A stretch of DNA of 64,000 nucleotides from Pycnopodia helianthoides. Lineage: Eukaryota > Echinodermata > Asteroidea > Forcipulatida > Asteriidae. The stretch is from assembly GCA_032158295.1 (NCBI GenBank), contig CM063243.1, forward strand, positions 12,678,931-12,742,930, read 5' to 3'. Shown in pieces: positions 1 through 10,780 of the stretch. Under the pieces are notes generated by a model. The model saw nothing but the letters and a program-made list of their open reading frames with translations. It was not told the DNA's origin and ran no database searches. Made by a program: the position numbers and the translations under genes. Numbering within the stretch: the stretch's first letter is position 1; each line of letters opens with the position of its first letter.

Positions 1-2640
1 CGTGGCCTCTGTTTAATTACAGGCCTGCAATTAGGTCTGCAATGTTCGTCAACTTGTCCTTCTCTTACAGTACTATTTTTTTTCTAATGACAAAAACAGA
101 TGTTATACGTGAATCAAAATAACACGCTTAACAATGATAAGGAAATAGCTTGAAACACTGCCCTAGTTTAGGTACAGAAAACAAATGGGGGGGGGGGAAG
201 TGGTGGTGAAAGGCATTTCATCATCCTTCCATTAGATCTACTCCTTGGTGGTTTTTGAACTGCACTCCCGTTCAATCTGGCACTGGACAAATTTATACAC
301 ACAAGGAGATAAGAAACCACTTTTTACCCCCTTGAGTTCCAATTCCAAAGTCCAGATTCAGAAATTAAAGCATCATTATCAGCAAGGAATTGATTAAATC
401 TGTCAATTATTATCCCCTCTCCCCGCCAATTAGCTTTACAGACCTAATTGCCCAAGATGCCCGGGTTTCCTTGAAGGCTGGTGCTATTATGTCCATTTGT
501 TATGAATATAGGACACAGTTAGACAGAGGTCAATAATAATGAGAAGGTCAATAGATAATAAATCCATGTGCCCTCTTGTTCAACTCTAGGGAAATTTTGT
601 CGCTCATGCTGATGAGAACTTTACCCATGCTGTCTCCGCATTCATTAATATTGCCGATGTGTCCTGGCTATACGCCTCCAGTCTAAATTTCCAATTGATT
701 TCTTCAATTTAAACCTAAATTGGCCTTCATCAGACTGGCAAAGAAAACTCTTAAAATGCAGACCCTCATTATCACCAAGGATCACGAAGACGGCTTGCTT
801 TAAGACAACCGGGCTTGCTTTTTAAGACAACCCGTTGGTTCTAACCACATCAGCTGATCATAAAAGGAGGGGGGGGGGAATAAACGGCAGGCAAGCGGGC
901 AGTGGTCCCTTAGCAACAGCATCATCACAAACGCACCTGGTTGTCATAAGAGAGAGAGAGAGAGCTACGTGGAGCCCTGGCCCACAGTCCAGACAGACAG
1001 CCAGCCATTTACGTAGTTCACAACCCAAACAAAATCAAATAATCGCTTTGCTGAGGCTTTGCTCACTGGCTGCAGTTTTTTTTTTTTGGCCCCTGGATGG
1101 TCAGAGATGAATGAGTCATCATCTTTACAAGATAACAGGGAAGGGGAAGGAACATTTTGTGTAAATAATCAAGCATATATCTGCTGATAACGGTTCACCA
1201 TTGACCAGGTTTTTTCCAGCTATGTATACAAAATAAGCCATCTCTTTCATCTCATCTTCATTCATTTAAAAAGTGATGGATCATTTTCACTGGATCGGTA
1301 GCATTTTCCATTGACTTAAACAAAAAATATATATATATAAAAAAATTCTAAAATGAAAACAATTTTAGCAATAACATTAAACCTAAAACTCTTTCAAATT
1401 CTCCACTTGGGAGGGTGGTGGGGGTGGCTTAGCTCTAAAGTGGGCGTGGTCAGTGGGTGTGGTCTAGGGTTACTGGGTGTGGTCACACAGTTAGGTCAAA
1501 TTATCATAGCAGAGTACTCCAAGGGGCCTAATAAGTAGTAACCATTTGACAAATTTTGTTACTAAACCAAATCTACAACCCAAATGGTGTTTATTCATTA
1601 TTTATTATGCCCCAACAAGTTGAAGCCATTCTATTAAATGATGTTGTCCAATCAAGATTCATCCATAAAGTAAGGACTCTATATTCAACCTCCAATACAC
1701 AAAATTAGCTCCCAGGGTCTCATTTTATCAAACAGCCATGGAATTACAGTTATGAAAAGCAAAATCAGCTATTATATATTAAGCTGAAAAGATCCACACA
1801 AGGATTTTGACGATGTATGAAACACCAGTAACAAGTTACACAACAAAGAAAAAACACCTTTACTTTTTAGAATTTGTCTGAAAACACACTCAAAGATCAT
1901 AATTCCATACTCAGGTAAATGGTATTTAATCACTGAAGAACAAGAGAAAAACAAGTTCCTTGCATCTCTCCCGGATAAAACACTTCATTTTACCTTCAGA
2001 AGTTCAGATACCTCAAGAAGTATTTTGAAAGGCCTTAAAAGCATCAGATACTTTCCTGGAAAAGATAATACTTTGTGCTCGATTTCACTTCATGCAACCT
2101 ATGAAACTTTTCTACGAAGATAATTACTTAGAAGGGACAACCAAAGAAGTACACAGAAGTTACTGTCTACATTATTGGTCTCACTCATCATAGCAAAACA
2201 TTGCTGTACTTATGTAAAGTAAGACAAATGCTTCCATCATTTATACAGGTAGGTTGCATCAATTCAGTAGCCTACATGAATAACATTGCCTACCATGAAC
2301 AGCATTTGACGAACTTCATCTGCGAGATTTATCACAATTATGAATTAAGTCATATCCAACGGTCCACTGTATCAACCAATGGTAGCAATTGAGAGTCAAG
2401 AGTACACACAAAAAACATCAACACAGCGCGGTTCTCTTGACCGCAATATATTTCAATTCTTTTAATAATCATTAATCGTTTCTACCCCGAGATTTCCTGT
2501 GGAGAGGAGACCAGTTAAGTACAAATCCCACACATCTGTGGTCGCCATGTATTAAAATGAAGCCAGCACCCACACACAATATTAAAATACCTCACTTGTT
2601 TGAGCACACCACTGAGACGAAAACGTCTATAGCAATAATT
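1..2640. other. Noncoding flank at the window start
   Basis: No supported gene. Bases 1-28 look like the 3' end of a CAGGCC-type repeat cut by the window edge. A small near-duplicate (GCTTGCTTT..AAGACAACC) occurs at about 794-830, a GA run at 952-963 and a TA run at about 1328-1338. Three GTGGTC boxes lie at 1442-1484 (listed separately). The short open frames at 835, 1353, 1772 and 2201 have no coding character. Confidence 0.5.
1442..1484 (+). promoter_or_regulatory. Triple GGGYGTGGTC cluster (KLF/RUNX-like)
   Basis: Three copies of GGGCGTGGTC or GGGTGTGGTC start at 1442, 1455 and 1475. Each combines a KLF-type GGGYGTGG core, and the two TGTGGT copies also match the RUNX core. The cluster is about 3 kb upstream of the kinase start. 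A regulatory role is inference from motif clustering only. Confidence 0.25.
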
Positions 2641-2719
2641 ATACTCACTTTCCGATGCGTTGTCCAAGTGATGTTGTCATCCGCCCACGCACACAGAATT
2701 TACGTCGTAACTGTCAAAC

Positions 2720-2740
2720 AGCACGGAAGATGGCGCACAC
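2720..2740. promoter_or_regulatory. ETS/YY1-like core promoter motif
   Basis: CGGAAGATGGCGC at about 2723-2735 joins an ETS half-site (CGGAAG) to a YY1-like AAGATGGCG. In animals this pair is common at transcription starts of broadly expressed genes. On the - strand a donor-like GTGAGTAT lies 80 bases away (complement of 2641-2648), so the motif could serve a leftward transcript. It could equally be a distal start for the kinase gene. The surrounding 2680-2900 is richer in CpG than its flanks. Confidence 0.3.
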
Positions 2741-4406
2741 ACTCTGTCCAAACTTCTCCACTACACCAAGTTTTTAACGACACTGAGGAAAGCGCACGGG
2801 AAGCGTTCCTACAAAAAGCCGTTCCAGTGCGATTCTCTCATCCAATCGACCTGTGTTTAACGTTCATAAAATATTCGCAAGTAGCTTATGGAACCTCTCG
2901 GTTATAAAAGTATAAGAAACGATGCACTCTTTTTCTAACATCAGCTAGTGCGCGACCCACCTGTCGTCACGAACAACTCCTCTGCAACTAATTTCCCGCG
3001 AAAAAAAGTTCGGGGTTCTTTGTTTGGGACACGGGCCGCAGCTTTCGGCAACAACATGATAAGATGATGTCAACCTTCGCCATACATGGAGACATCATAG
3101 CTAAATATGGACCACTGTACAAAGGCAACAGCCAATGGAACGGTGACCAATGAAAATAGTGAATATGTAAGCAGTTGAAACATGTCAGGACACGAATTTT
3201 ATTCTTTTTTGGCATCAGCCCAGCTAGCTTGATGGCATGAGTTCGCACGCGCAAGGATAGTGTGCGCATGTACTGGAGCAATCCACGGCACAATCTAGGC
3301 ACGCGAACTGCAGGAGGACTGTGCGGATCCGTTTCCGCGAGGGCGCTATACCCAGCAACATTTAATGCAGTTGTTGAAGTGTTGGTCATTTTATTCGCCT
3401 AGCATTTTGTTCTGTCACGATCCACTGGCGTTATGTGTCACCAGCCAGCGTCACGAACACATCATAGCTTTCTCAATTTTCGTCATCACTGATAAACCAT
3501 GAGAAATCACTTAAAATGGGCCATGGTACACAAACTGTACTAAGTGTGTTCAGAATTCTCCAGCTAATACTTTGTTTGGTATAAATAGACAATCCACGAT
3601 TGTTATAGGATTGATTTTCTGGTCACCTTCCGCCTCACGTAGGGCCTACGCAAGTTCAGCTGGCTTACGTCCGTACGTGAATGCCCTACGTCATGCAACT
3701 TATTAATTCGGCGGCAGTGAGATATGGAGCCGCCCATTCTCCAGTAATGCAATAACCCGTGATACCAGAAAAAAAGATGAACCAAAACTAATGTTGATCT
3801 CAATACCAACATTTACGTCAGACCACTGAAATGAAGGTCGATTCAGAGATAGCTAATTTAAAAGACCTTGTTGATGAAATTTATGTCGCACGGCGTAAAA
3901 TGTGATGCACACTAACAAATATAGGCCCAAAGCAGAGCATATCTATTATCCTGCAATCCATATCGTTCGGAAGATTGCAATAAATACAACAAAGTTACAA
4001 TTTTGCATAAGATCATCCAACAGTCACACACTTTGGTTTTATGTGTCGCAAAAAAGTTGATACATTGAATGGAATTGTAGTACTTTCTTGTCACGCGAGG
4101 AGGGCACAGAACTTTCTTGCTTGTTTACAAACAAAGTTGACCTCAGATTGCCCTCCAAAATATTAAGCATCATGTAGATCATGTCACGTGTATAATCAAC
4201 AGACCAATGTTTTTATTCCCCCCAGGTGTCATGCTTTGTGTGTTTCTTTGAATATTGAGCAATTAAAATCGTACCAATTACTTATTTTTGTTTCTCGATG
4301 TTGTTTACGAGCGGTTGAACAATGGTCAACAAAAATGCATTTTATTAAGATAATCAATAGAAACATGCAACAGTCGTATGATGATCAAATTGTCTGTCTG
4401 AAAAAA
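2741..4406. other. Upstream region of the kinase gene
   Basis: No gene supported. The stretch is relatively rich in CpG and short palindromes such as GTAGGGCCTACG near 3639-3651. It probably contains the 5' UTR and promoter of the kinase gene. No clear TATA box or splice pair was settled. The open frames on the - strand at 2988-3389, 3603-3812 and 3912-4094 have no recognisable domain. Confidence 0.4.
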
Positions 4407-4474
4407 ATGGCGGCTTCAGTGGACAGTTTGAAACAGCAGCAGTTTGCAAAAAGTGCCTTCGGAATTCCTTTAAA
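4407..4474 (+). CDS. Kinase gene, first coding exon (exon 1)
   Basis: Likely first coding exon of the protein kinase gene that continues at 5824, 8217 and 11898. I chose the ATG at 4407 because it sits in AAAAAAATGGCGG, with A at -3 and G at +4; the ATGGCGGC also resembles a YY1 element overlapping a start codon. An upstream in-frame ATG at 4374 has weaker context. The exon gives 22 codons (begins MAASVDSLKQQQ, ends FGIPL) plus two bases, AA, of a split lysine codon. A strong GTAAGT donor follows at 4475. The two leftover bases join the single base at the start of the next exon to give AAG. No domain lies in this segment. The 5' UTR and any upstream noncoding exon are not resolved. Confidence 0.6.
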
Positions 4475-5823
4475 GTAAGTAATTTAGGAAGAATTATTTC
4501 CTCATAAACCGATACTCACAGGAACCTGGAACTGATAGGACATAGTTTACGTATTTGTTTTGTTTTATGCAGTATGTTTTAAACATTTTTCTACGTGGGT
4601 AAATGTTCTGCCTGTCGTTAAAAATACGTGAAGGCCTACGCACATTTGCACGATTGGCTGTTCTTGCTGACATTACGCGAGGCTTGAGTTGTGCAGTGCA
4701 TTAGTATAGCGTTGTGTGTGAGTGTGGCGGTTTGGCAACTGAAAACGCGAAAATGCATGTTCGTATGGTGTCCAGATATGTTTCCCTTCCATGTCATGTT
4801 CACTCTGGGTTGGTTTTAATTCGTGGAATTAGAATTGTGTTTAGTGGATGGTGTTATTCGTCACAATCACAAGACATCGTTTTTTATAAAGTCTCTAATT
4901 TCTAAACATCTTACTAAAGAGTTACTGTTTGACAATAACCTCCACCATGATTTGACATGTGTTTTATTAATCATAAATCCACTGCTTGGTACTTAAATAG
5001 TTTAACCTTCAACTGAGATTTGTTAGTAATATTTCACAGTGTTTTTGTGACCCTAAAATTTAAACCTCGATATTTTGCTCAATTAACTGTTCCCAATGTT
5101 CTTATTAAGTGACTATTTGCTGCTTCGTTTATGAATAATAAATCCAATATTAATGAAGTAAAGGCCTGAAATTTCACATGTTACAGGGGGGGGGGGCGGG
5201 CTACTGCAGAGAGGCATTTGCCTCCTTATGGCTTTGGTCTTGGTTCTCCATAGAATTGATCTTCTTTAGAAGAATGGCATTCCCTTTTCGCACCTATTTT
5301 GGTTAATAACATTCTTACATTTTGGGTTCGGTTGTCAGGTTGTCATAAGGAAAACGGGTAATTAGGACCCAATTCTGTTCGAAAGAGTGACGTGATTCCA
5401 CTGTAAGCCATGCACACTTCACACAAACTGCATCCATTGATTGCCAGAATCCAAAAACCGAAAGAGCATTATATAATGAGGTAGTTTTTCTTTGGTGGTT
5501 TATGTATACAAATTTTGTTTGACTCTTGCCTTCCACATGTTGAAGTTGCAAGGTCCCCTCAGAAATGCCTGTAAATGATGAGAAGTGTGATTTTCGTAAA
5601 ATACACAAGAACGTAGGCTTTGGAGCGGGAAGTATCCAAAACCCTTCATGTGCAGTTCATGTGTGTGTGTTTGTGAGTGACTTATCGACTTTGCCAACAG
5701 GATAAGAATAAAATTCCATATGTGGTCAATCAAAACATACGTGACTACAAAATGTGTTGGTAACATTTAAAGACTGTTGAAGATGAGATATAATCTTATG
5801 TTGACTCTGCTTTTTTTCTCCAG
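4475..5823 (+). other. Intron 1 of the kinase gene
   Basis: Phase-2 intron with a GTAAGT donor and a TTTCTCCAG acceptor. It contains a degraded piece of the CAGGCC-type repeat with a G11 run around 5163-5250. Long open frames on the - strand at 5315-5766 have no protein-like composition. Nothing else is recognised. Confidence 0.7.
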
Positions 5824-5948
5824 GCCCAGCACCTTTTCTCGTATCGAGCCACCAGCTCTTCATAGGATTAGTTACTTAACTGGCGGCCTTGCAGAGCTTT
5901 ACGAACACATTCAGAATCCCAAGGAGGAATATAAGCCAAATGCTGAGG
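5824..5948 (+). CDS. Kinase gene, exon 2 (linker before the kinase domain)
   Basis: This 125-base exon is preceded by a pyrimidine tract and TCTCCAG and followed by GTAAGT at 5949. It completes the split lysine from exon 1, encodes 41 residues (PSTFSRIEPPALHRI at the start, YKPNAE at the end), and leaves one G for the next exon, so phases agree on both sides. In the predicted protein it covers about residues 24-64, immediately before the kinase domain. The central segment SYLTGGLAELYEHIQ looks like an amphipathic helix. DYRK-type kinases carry a conserved segment just N-terminal to the domain, and this may be its counterpart; that is inference. The family of this linker was not recognised. 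Confidence 0.75.
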
Positions 5949-8216
5949 GTAAGTTACATCACTCTGTAGTCTGAAATGTGTCTAAACTGCTAACCAAAAC
6001 TGCTTGACCTGTGGTGTAAATGTGAAATTTGGTAATTGGACTGACACTTCAACCTTAGCAGATTCTCTCTCATTCTCATCACCTTGAGAAAGACTGCTAA
6101 ATATACATAAATAAAACTGTCAGGCCAGTGCAAATGTTTGCAAGTGTCCGATAATTCTGTAAAAATTAATTCCATTGCAAAGAGATGACAATTTGATTTA
6201 ACCTACCACACAATGGGAGATGTAAAAGTTAATTCTGTAATATTGATAGTTTAAAAATGTCATCAATATGTATTGTATGATGTGTAATATATTTTCGCAA
6301 ATTCTGTTATTTGATGCCTTAATTTATGTTGAGAAAGAAGCCTTAAGATTGAGAGTTCAGAAAGAATTTGATGTACTGTTAAGTGATTTCTTATTACAAT
6401 TTCCTGAGCATTGATTTAACCTCCTTACCCTCCTAAATCCTTCCGTATCCTCTTTGCCGAAACGAAGGATTCAGGAGTGAGGGCTGTAGGCCTAAACTTA
6501 CAGTTGCTTATCACTGGGTCAGGCATTGCAATTTTACATGTATCTAAGTCAATCCATGTCATGGGTGCTGGTTCAACGTACATGCTTCGAAGTATTGATG
6601 TTCTCTCATTATTTTGAAAAAACATTTCCTGAATTCGTTTTGTTAATTGTTGTTAGAAATTAATCGCGAGTTCAAAACAAAAATCCAAATGATGGGTACG
6701 TATGTGTAATATTGTCCATGTTCTAACATTGTTTGTGCAACTTTGTTTGAAAAAGGATTTGTTTTTAAAGATCATGTCCTAAAGTGATTTTCCCAGAAAT
6801 TACAAATAATTGATCGATTGAAACCAAACTTCTACTTATAAAACAATTGCTGAGTATAGACCCATTGCATATGACGTCACACTCTCAAAAAGGAGGCAGA
6901 ACATTGGACGATAGCTGTTCTCTGTGCGTAAAAATGTGCGCGTAACCTCAGCGTTTCTGTAGCGTTTTGCGTTATGCAAGGGGGATGTATAGATTTATAT
7001 AGACCCCTTACACAAAACACAGAATGCGCCTCCGAACAATGCGCGTAATTTTGGGTGTCAACTCTCTTTTGTGCATGTTTGTATACGATTTTGACACCCA
7101 AAATGACACCCAGGATAGGCACATGTGAGTACGCTGCGCGTTGTGCAAGGGGTCTATAGACCATGTCATCTTGTTTACAAAAGAGGTGACCGTGTACATT
7201 TCAGAGAATTTCCTGGCAGGCAAGATACTGCACTGCTCAAGTGAGAAATTTTACATTTTGTATAATTATTACGCATAAAATAAAAAAGTCTGACAATAAC
7301 AGCTTGAGATGTTAACTAATTTCTTCATATCAAAATTGTACGGTGCAATCTCTGTAAAATGTAAGATTTTCTTGTATTATTCCATAGAGCTATGTGCAAA
7401 TTGTGCCTGCAGGAAGTCCAGGCTCTCTTAATGAATATGCATGATGTCAAAGGTTACATGGTCTGTAGAGTGCTTATTATTCATTGGTGTAGGACAGGTT
7501 GTTCTTTACCTAGATGCCGTAACTTCATCAGTTAAACTCCAAGTCCTTGCAATGTTCAGGGGTCGAAGATATATTGTCAGCTCTTAAATTCATAAGAATG
7601 AATTCATGTATTTCCTCCTGCAGGAGCATCCTGTTTCACAGATAAGAAAGGCACATTCTGTCCTACTGAACAAGGTGAACTTATATCATATTACCCCTGC
7701 TAGCTAAGAAAACATGCTCTTATCAAAATAAAGCTCATAGTAAACTAATGAAGAATGATTACATACTAAGAGCTGTATTACAACATGCCAATGAACAGTG
7801 AATGGAACAGGCACATCATAAATGGAATAAATTATTATTATTAGCATTATTCACTGTTGTAAAGAAAGAATGCAAAAGTGCAAAATTATGTAAACAATAC
7901 AATTACTGACATAGGTGATATTCCTTTGATGAGAACAAATTCAAAAGAAAATTTGTACTGGATTAGACACGATGAAGCTCCAAACATTATAGGCTTCATT
8001 ACTTGTTTGTACAATTTCTTGGTTTATAACATTTGCACTTGCAAAAAAAATACAACAATAAGTGCAAAATTATAATGTGATCATTCTCACTCTCTAAACT
8101 GACAAAACCTGCAAAATGTAATTTGAAATTTTGTGTACATGTATTTTTTATCATGAGTGATTATTTTACGTGGACCAATTTTTTTTTCTTCTTTTTTTCT
8201 TCCTTCTTTCCCCCAG
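5949..8216 (+). other. Intron 2 of the kinase gene
   Basis: Phase-1 intron with a GTAAGT donor and a polypyrimidine-rich CCCCCAG acceptor. It carries the nested inverted-repeat element at about 6853-7161, listed separately, which includes a CRE-like TGACGTCA at 6872-6879. The rest is AT-rich unique sequence. Confidence 0.7.
6853..7161. mobile_element. Nested inverted-repeat element
   Basis: The outer ends GTATAGACCCATTGCATATG (from 6853) and ..GGGTCTATAGACC (to 7161) are inverted. An inner unit, 6997-7161, has ends TATAGACCCCTTACACAA and TTGTGCAAGGGGTCTATA. Inside it a further inverted pair, TTTTGGGTGTCA and TGACACCCAAAA, flanks TTTGTGCATGTT. The element is CpG-rich against an AT-rich intron and includes a CRE-like TGACGTCA at 6872-6879. 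It has no coding capacity, so it is called a nonautonomous miniature TIR element. The superfamily is not assigned. Confidence 0.5.
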
Positions 8217-8368
8217 TGCCTCTACTTGCCAAGCGGTATCATTTTATCAGGATTCTTGGCAAAGGCTGCTCAGCCACACTAATTGAAGCTGTGGACACAT
8301 TCAGACCAGACAGTCACCATGTGGCCATCAAAGTACTCAATGAGGAATATTATGCCTTGGGATACCAG
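8217..8368 (+). CDS. Kinase gene, exon 3 (glycine loop and catalytic lysine)
   Basis: This 152-base exon lies after a long pyrimidine tract ending CCCCCAG. Its first two bases, TG, complete GTG (Val65) with the G left by exon 2. It encodes the start of a protein kinase N-lobe: RYHFIRILGKGCSATLIEA contains the nucleotide-binding glycine loop (G79-x-G81), and HHVAIKVL contains the ATP-contacting lysine (K103) in a VAIK motif. It ends in phase 0 at ...GYQ, before a GT donor at 8369 (GTACCA). The third glycine of the usual GxGxxG loop is replaced (GKGCSA), which several kinase families tolerate. The R-Y start and loop spacing fit the CMGC group. Kinase identity is well supported; the subfamily is not certain. 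Confidence 0.82.
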
Positions 8369-8481
8369 GTACCAGACATTATATAAAATCCCTATTCTTA
8401 CCGCACCCATAAAAGTTAGGCGTTGCTAGTTTTGTTGTTTTGTTGCTTAGCACTCCGTGACCCCATCAAAACAAATACACA

Positions 8482-8797
8482 CTCGCTGCTTAAGCATAAA
8501 ATAAGTAGTTAAGCACAAGAAAGTTACCAAAATAAGGTTACCAGCCAAAATATAATTTCTCATGTACCAACCATGACTGCAGGCCTCAAACTTAGCAATT
8601 TCCCCAAAATGAAGGGCACCCAATGAGGAACATTTGAATTTGTATTAATGGTTTTTAAGGGTACCCACAGCAAATGCTGTGGTGCTGTGGCGAAATTCGA
8701 GGCCTGTGACTGGTATCCTGGCCATATTTGCTTAGCAGAAAATTGTCAAGCACTAACTTCTGCTGGAGCTGCTTTATGAAATTAAGCCAAGTTGAAA
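8482..8797. mobile_element. GGGCCC-family element split by an insertion
   Basis: Left part GCTGCTTAAGCATAAA..GGTTACCAGCCAAAAT and right part GGTATCCTGGCC..GGAGCTGCTTTATGAAATT are the two halves of the dispersed family also seen at 16560, 24041, 49466 and 63628. The halves are separated by a CAGGCC-type element at 8580-8706. The family is marked by GCTGCTTAAGCA near its ends and GGTTACCAGCCAAAAT internally. It is noncoding and palindromic overall. Confidence 0.6.
8580..8706. mobile_element. CAGGCC-type miniature element with TGACTG duplication
   Basis: A 127-base element with inverted ends CAGGCCTC and GAGGCCTG. It is flanked on both sides by TGACTG (8574-8579 and 8707-8712), which I read as the target-site duplication. 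Related copies occur at about 1-28, 5163, 10638, 18955, 29647, 34425 and 45468; typical internal words are AAATTTCATCTTTGAGAGG and GGGGCACCAAGGCC. No coding capacity. Confidence 0.6.
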
Positions 8798-9049
8798 TCT
8801 TTATGAGAGTTCACATGCCTTGGTTTTAACCATGCTGTATCCTTCCCTTGTAAGAAAAGCAGGTGAAATTAACTTGTGATCAATGTGAAAAAAAAATGAC
8901 CACATTTTATTTCTTACTTGATATTGAGGAAATTGGCATGCGAGTCCCTCTATACAGGTGGATTTAGTTCACAGTCAGTACAAACTCAAGCACACTTAGT
9001 ATTGAGGAATTGTTCCAACAAATCCAGGCTTGACCTGAAAATCATTTAG

Positions 9050-9199
9050 GCAATAACAGTGTGAGGAGATAGTCTTCACTGCGTTGTAATTAATGGGCTG
9101 GTTGGTGGCTGGCTGCTGTTAATGGACCGAGCGGAAGGCGAGGCCCATTAACAGCGGCCAGCCACCAAGTTAAGGTCATTTTTTATACACTGTTATTGC
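9050..9199. mobile_element. Fold-back element
   Basis: The ends GCAATAACAGTGT and ACACTGTTATTGC are exact inverted repeats. An inner pair, GGTGGCTGGCTGCTGTTAAT and ATTAACAGCGGCCAGCCACC, is inverted with one mismatch, around a spacer of about 20 bases. The stretch could fold into a long hairpin. It is noncoding and of unknown superfamily. Confidence 0.55.
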
Positions 9200-10637
9200 T
9201 ATTTTTTAAATACCTTTAAAAAAAGAGAGTAAAAATCATTAGAATTTGTAATTTTTCTTTAGCAGAATTTTGTAGAAATGTTCTATTTATGTGCATGGGC
9301 CATTCTTTAGGCTGCTCTTTTTTGCATAGGACCCAATCTCTTACACATATCTAACTATTGATGCATATTTGCAAGAGCCAGACTACATGTATGAGCTTTG
9401 AAAATAACATCACCATAAATAGAAATACTTTGGTTGGTGTTCGGCTTCATGCTTTGCATTATGTTGGGTTCATGCGCCTACCACTATCACCTTAAATTGA
9501 TACGTTGTCTACGCAATCACGCGTACGCGTGGTATGCGCATGCACGCGGCACCATCAGTCCTTGCCAACAACACCAAAACAATACGCATAAAGAAAACAG
9601 TTGATTTCGATAGTTACCCGGTCAACAAGCACAGTGCATACAGAACTTTTACATAACAATATGCTTGTTAATAGAGGCTATTTATTGGCTAGCCAGTCTT
9701 TATATCACGATAGTACACCCCCACGTGACCGGTCTTCAACCAATCAGAGTATGGAAATTCTTATTATAAATAACCTATAACATAGAAACACCTCATAATT
9801 TTGACCTGGAAATGTATGATAGAAAAGGATTTTTTTGGAAAAAAATCCATTGAAATTTGTTCCAGGCTCGTAACAAAGTAGAGCACCTGTGTAGGTTGAC
9901 ATGCTTAAAGGCTTGTATAAAGGATCTGCAATAGAATAATCATAAAGTAGTGTAACCTGAGGGGGTTATATAGCCATTCTAATGTTGCTTGACCTAGAAG
10001 CAATGAACTCCATTCTACCAATGTGATGATGAGATTAGGCACTGTAGATAAAAAAAGGAAAGAAAAAAAAGGAAACTCTCCTGAAATTACCAAATTAAAT
10101 ATTGATAGTGATCGAGGGACAGGCCAAATGTTTTGGCAGTACATTCATTTTGTGAAAGGGTTATTATCTTCCATTGTTTGAGGGAGAATAATGGATGTGG
10201 TGGTTCAATGCTTCAGTCCGTTGATTTTAAGTGGTTACACATCACCAATTTTGGGAAGAGCACATCGATTTAAACCTGAGGGTTTTCAAGGAAAATGGAC
10301 TTAAAGAAACCTGGGAATATTTCACACTAAAAACACCTGCAAGCATTTCAGTGAAAAACTGTTTTTCAAAAGAACAACATTTAATTCAGTTGCATATTTT
10401 GAAAGTTTTTTAAAACTATGCCTTATTTCTAATTTTTTTTATTGCAAGAGTAACAAGATGTGAACACTGTTTTCACAAGATTTATAGCAAGTGCATTGTT
10501 TTATTTATTTAGTTAGTTAATGATCATTTAAACATCTTGAAAAATTAAAACTAAAAAACTTGCAAAATTTGAAAAATAATTTTCATTCAGGTAAAGTAAA
10601 TTTTGTTAAAAGTTTGATGTTTCATGCTTTTAATTCG

Positions 10638-10780
10638 GCCTGGAATTACATGAAGGCTGTGGCCTCTGTTGCCCCTTTGGCCTTTGAAATTTTACCATAG
10701 ACTTTAAGACTTTCCAAAGTGCCCTTTGCAGAATGAAAATGGCCTTGTCCTCTCAAAGATGAAATTGCATTCAAAGAGCT
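10638..10780 (-). repeat. CAGGCC-type dispersed repeat, diverged copy
   Basis: Begins GGCCTGGAATTACATGAAGG and ends near AAGATGAAATTGCATTC. It shares the words GGCCTTG and AAGATGAAAT with the copies at 18955 and 29647 but runs in the opposite orientation. Boundaries are approximate. Confidence 0.5.
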
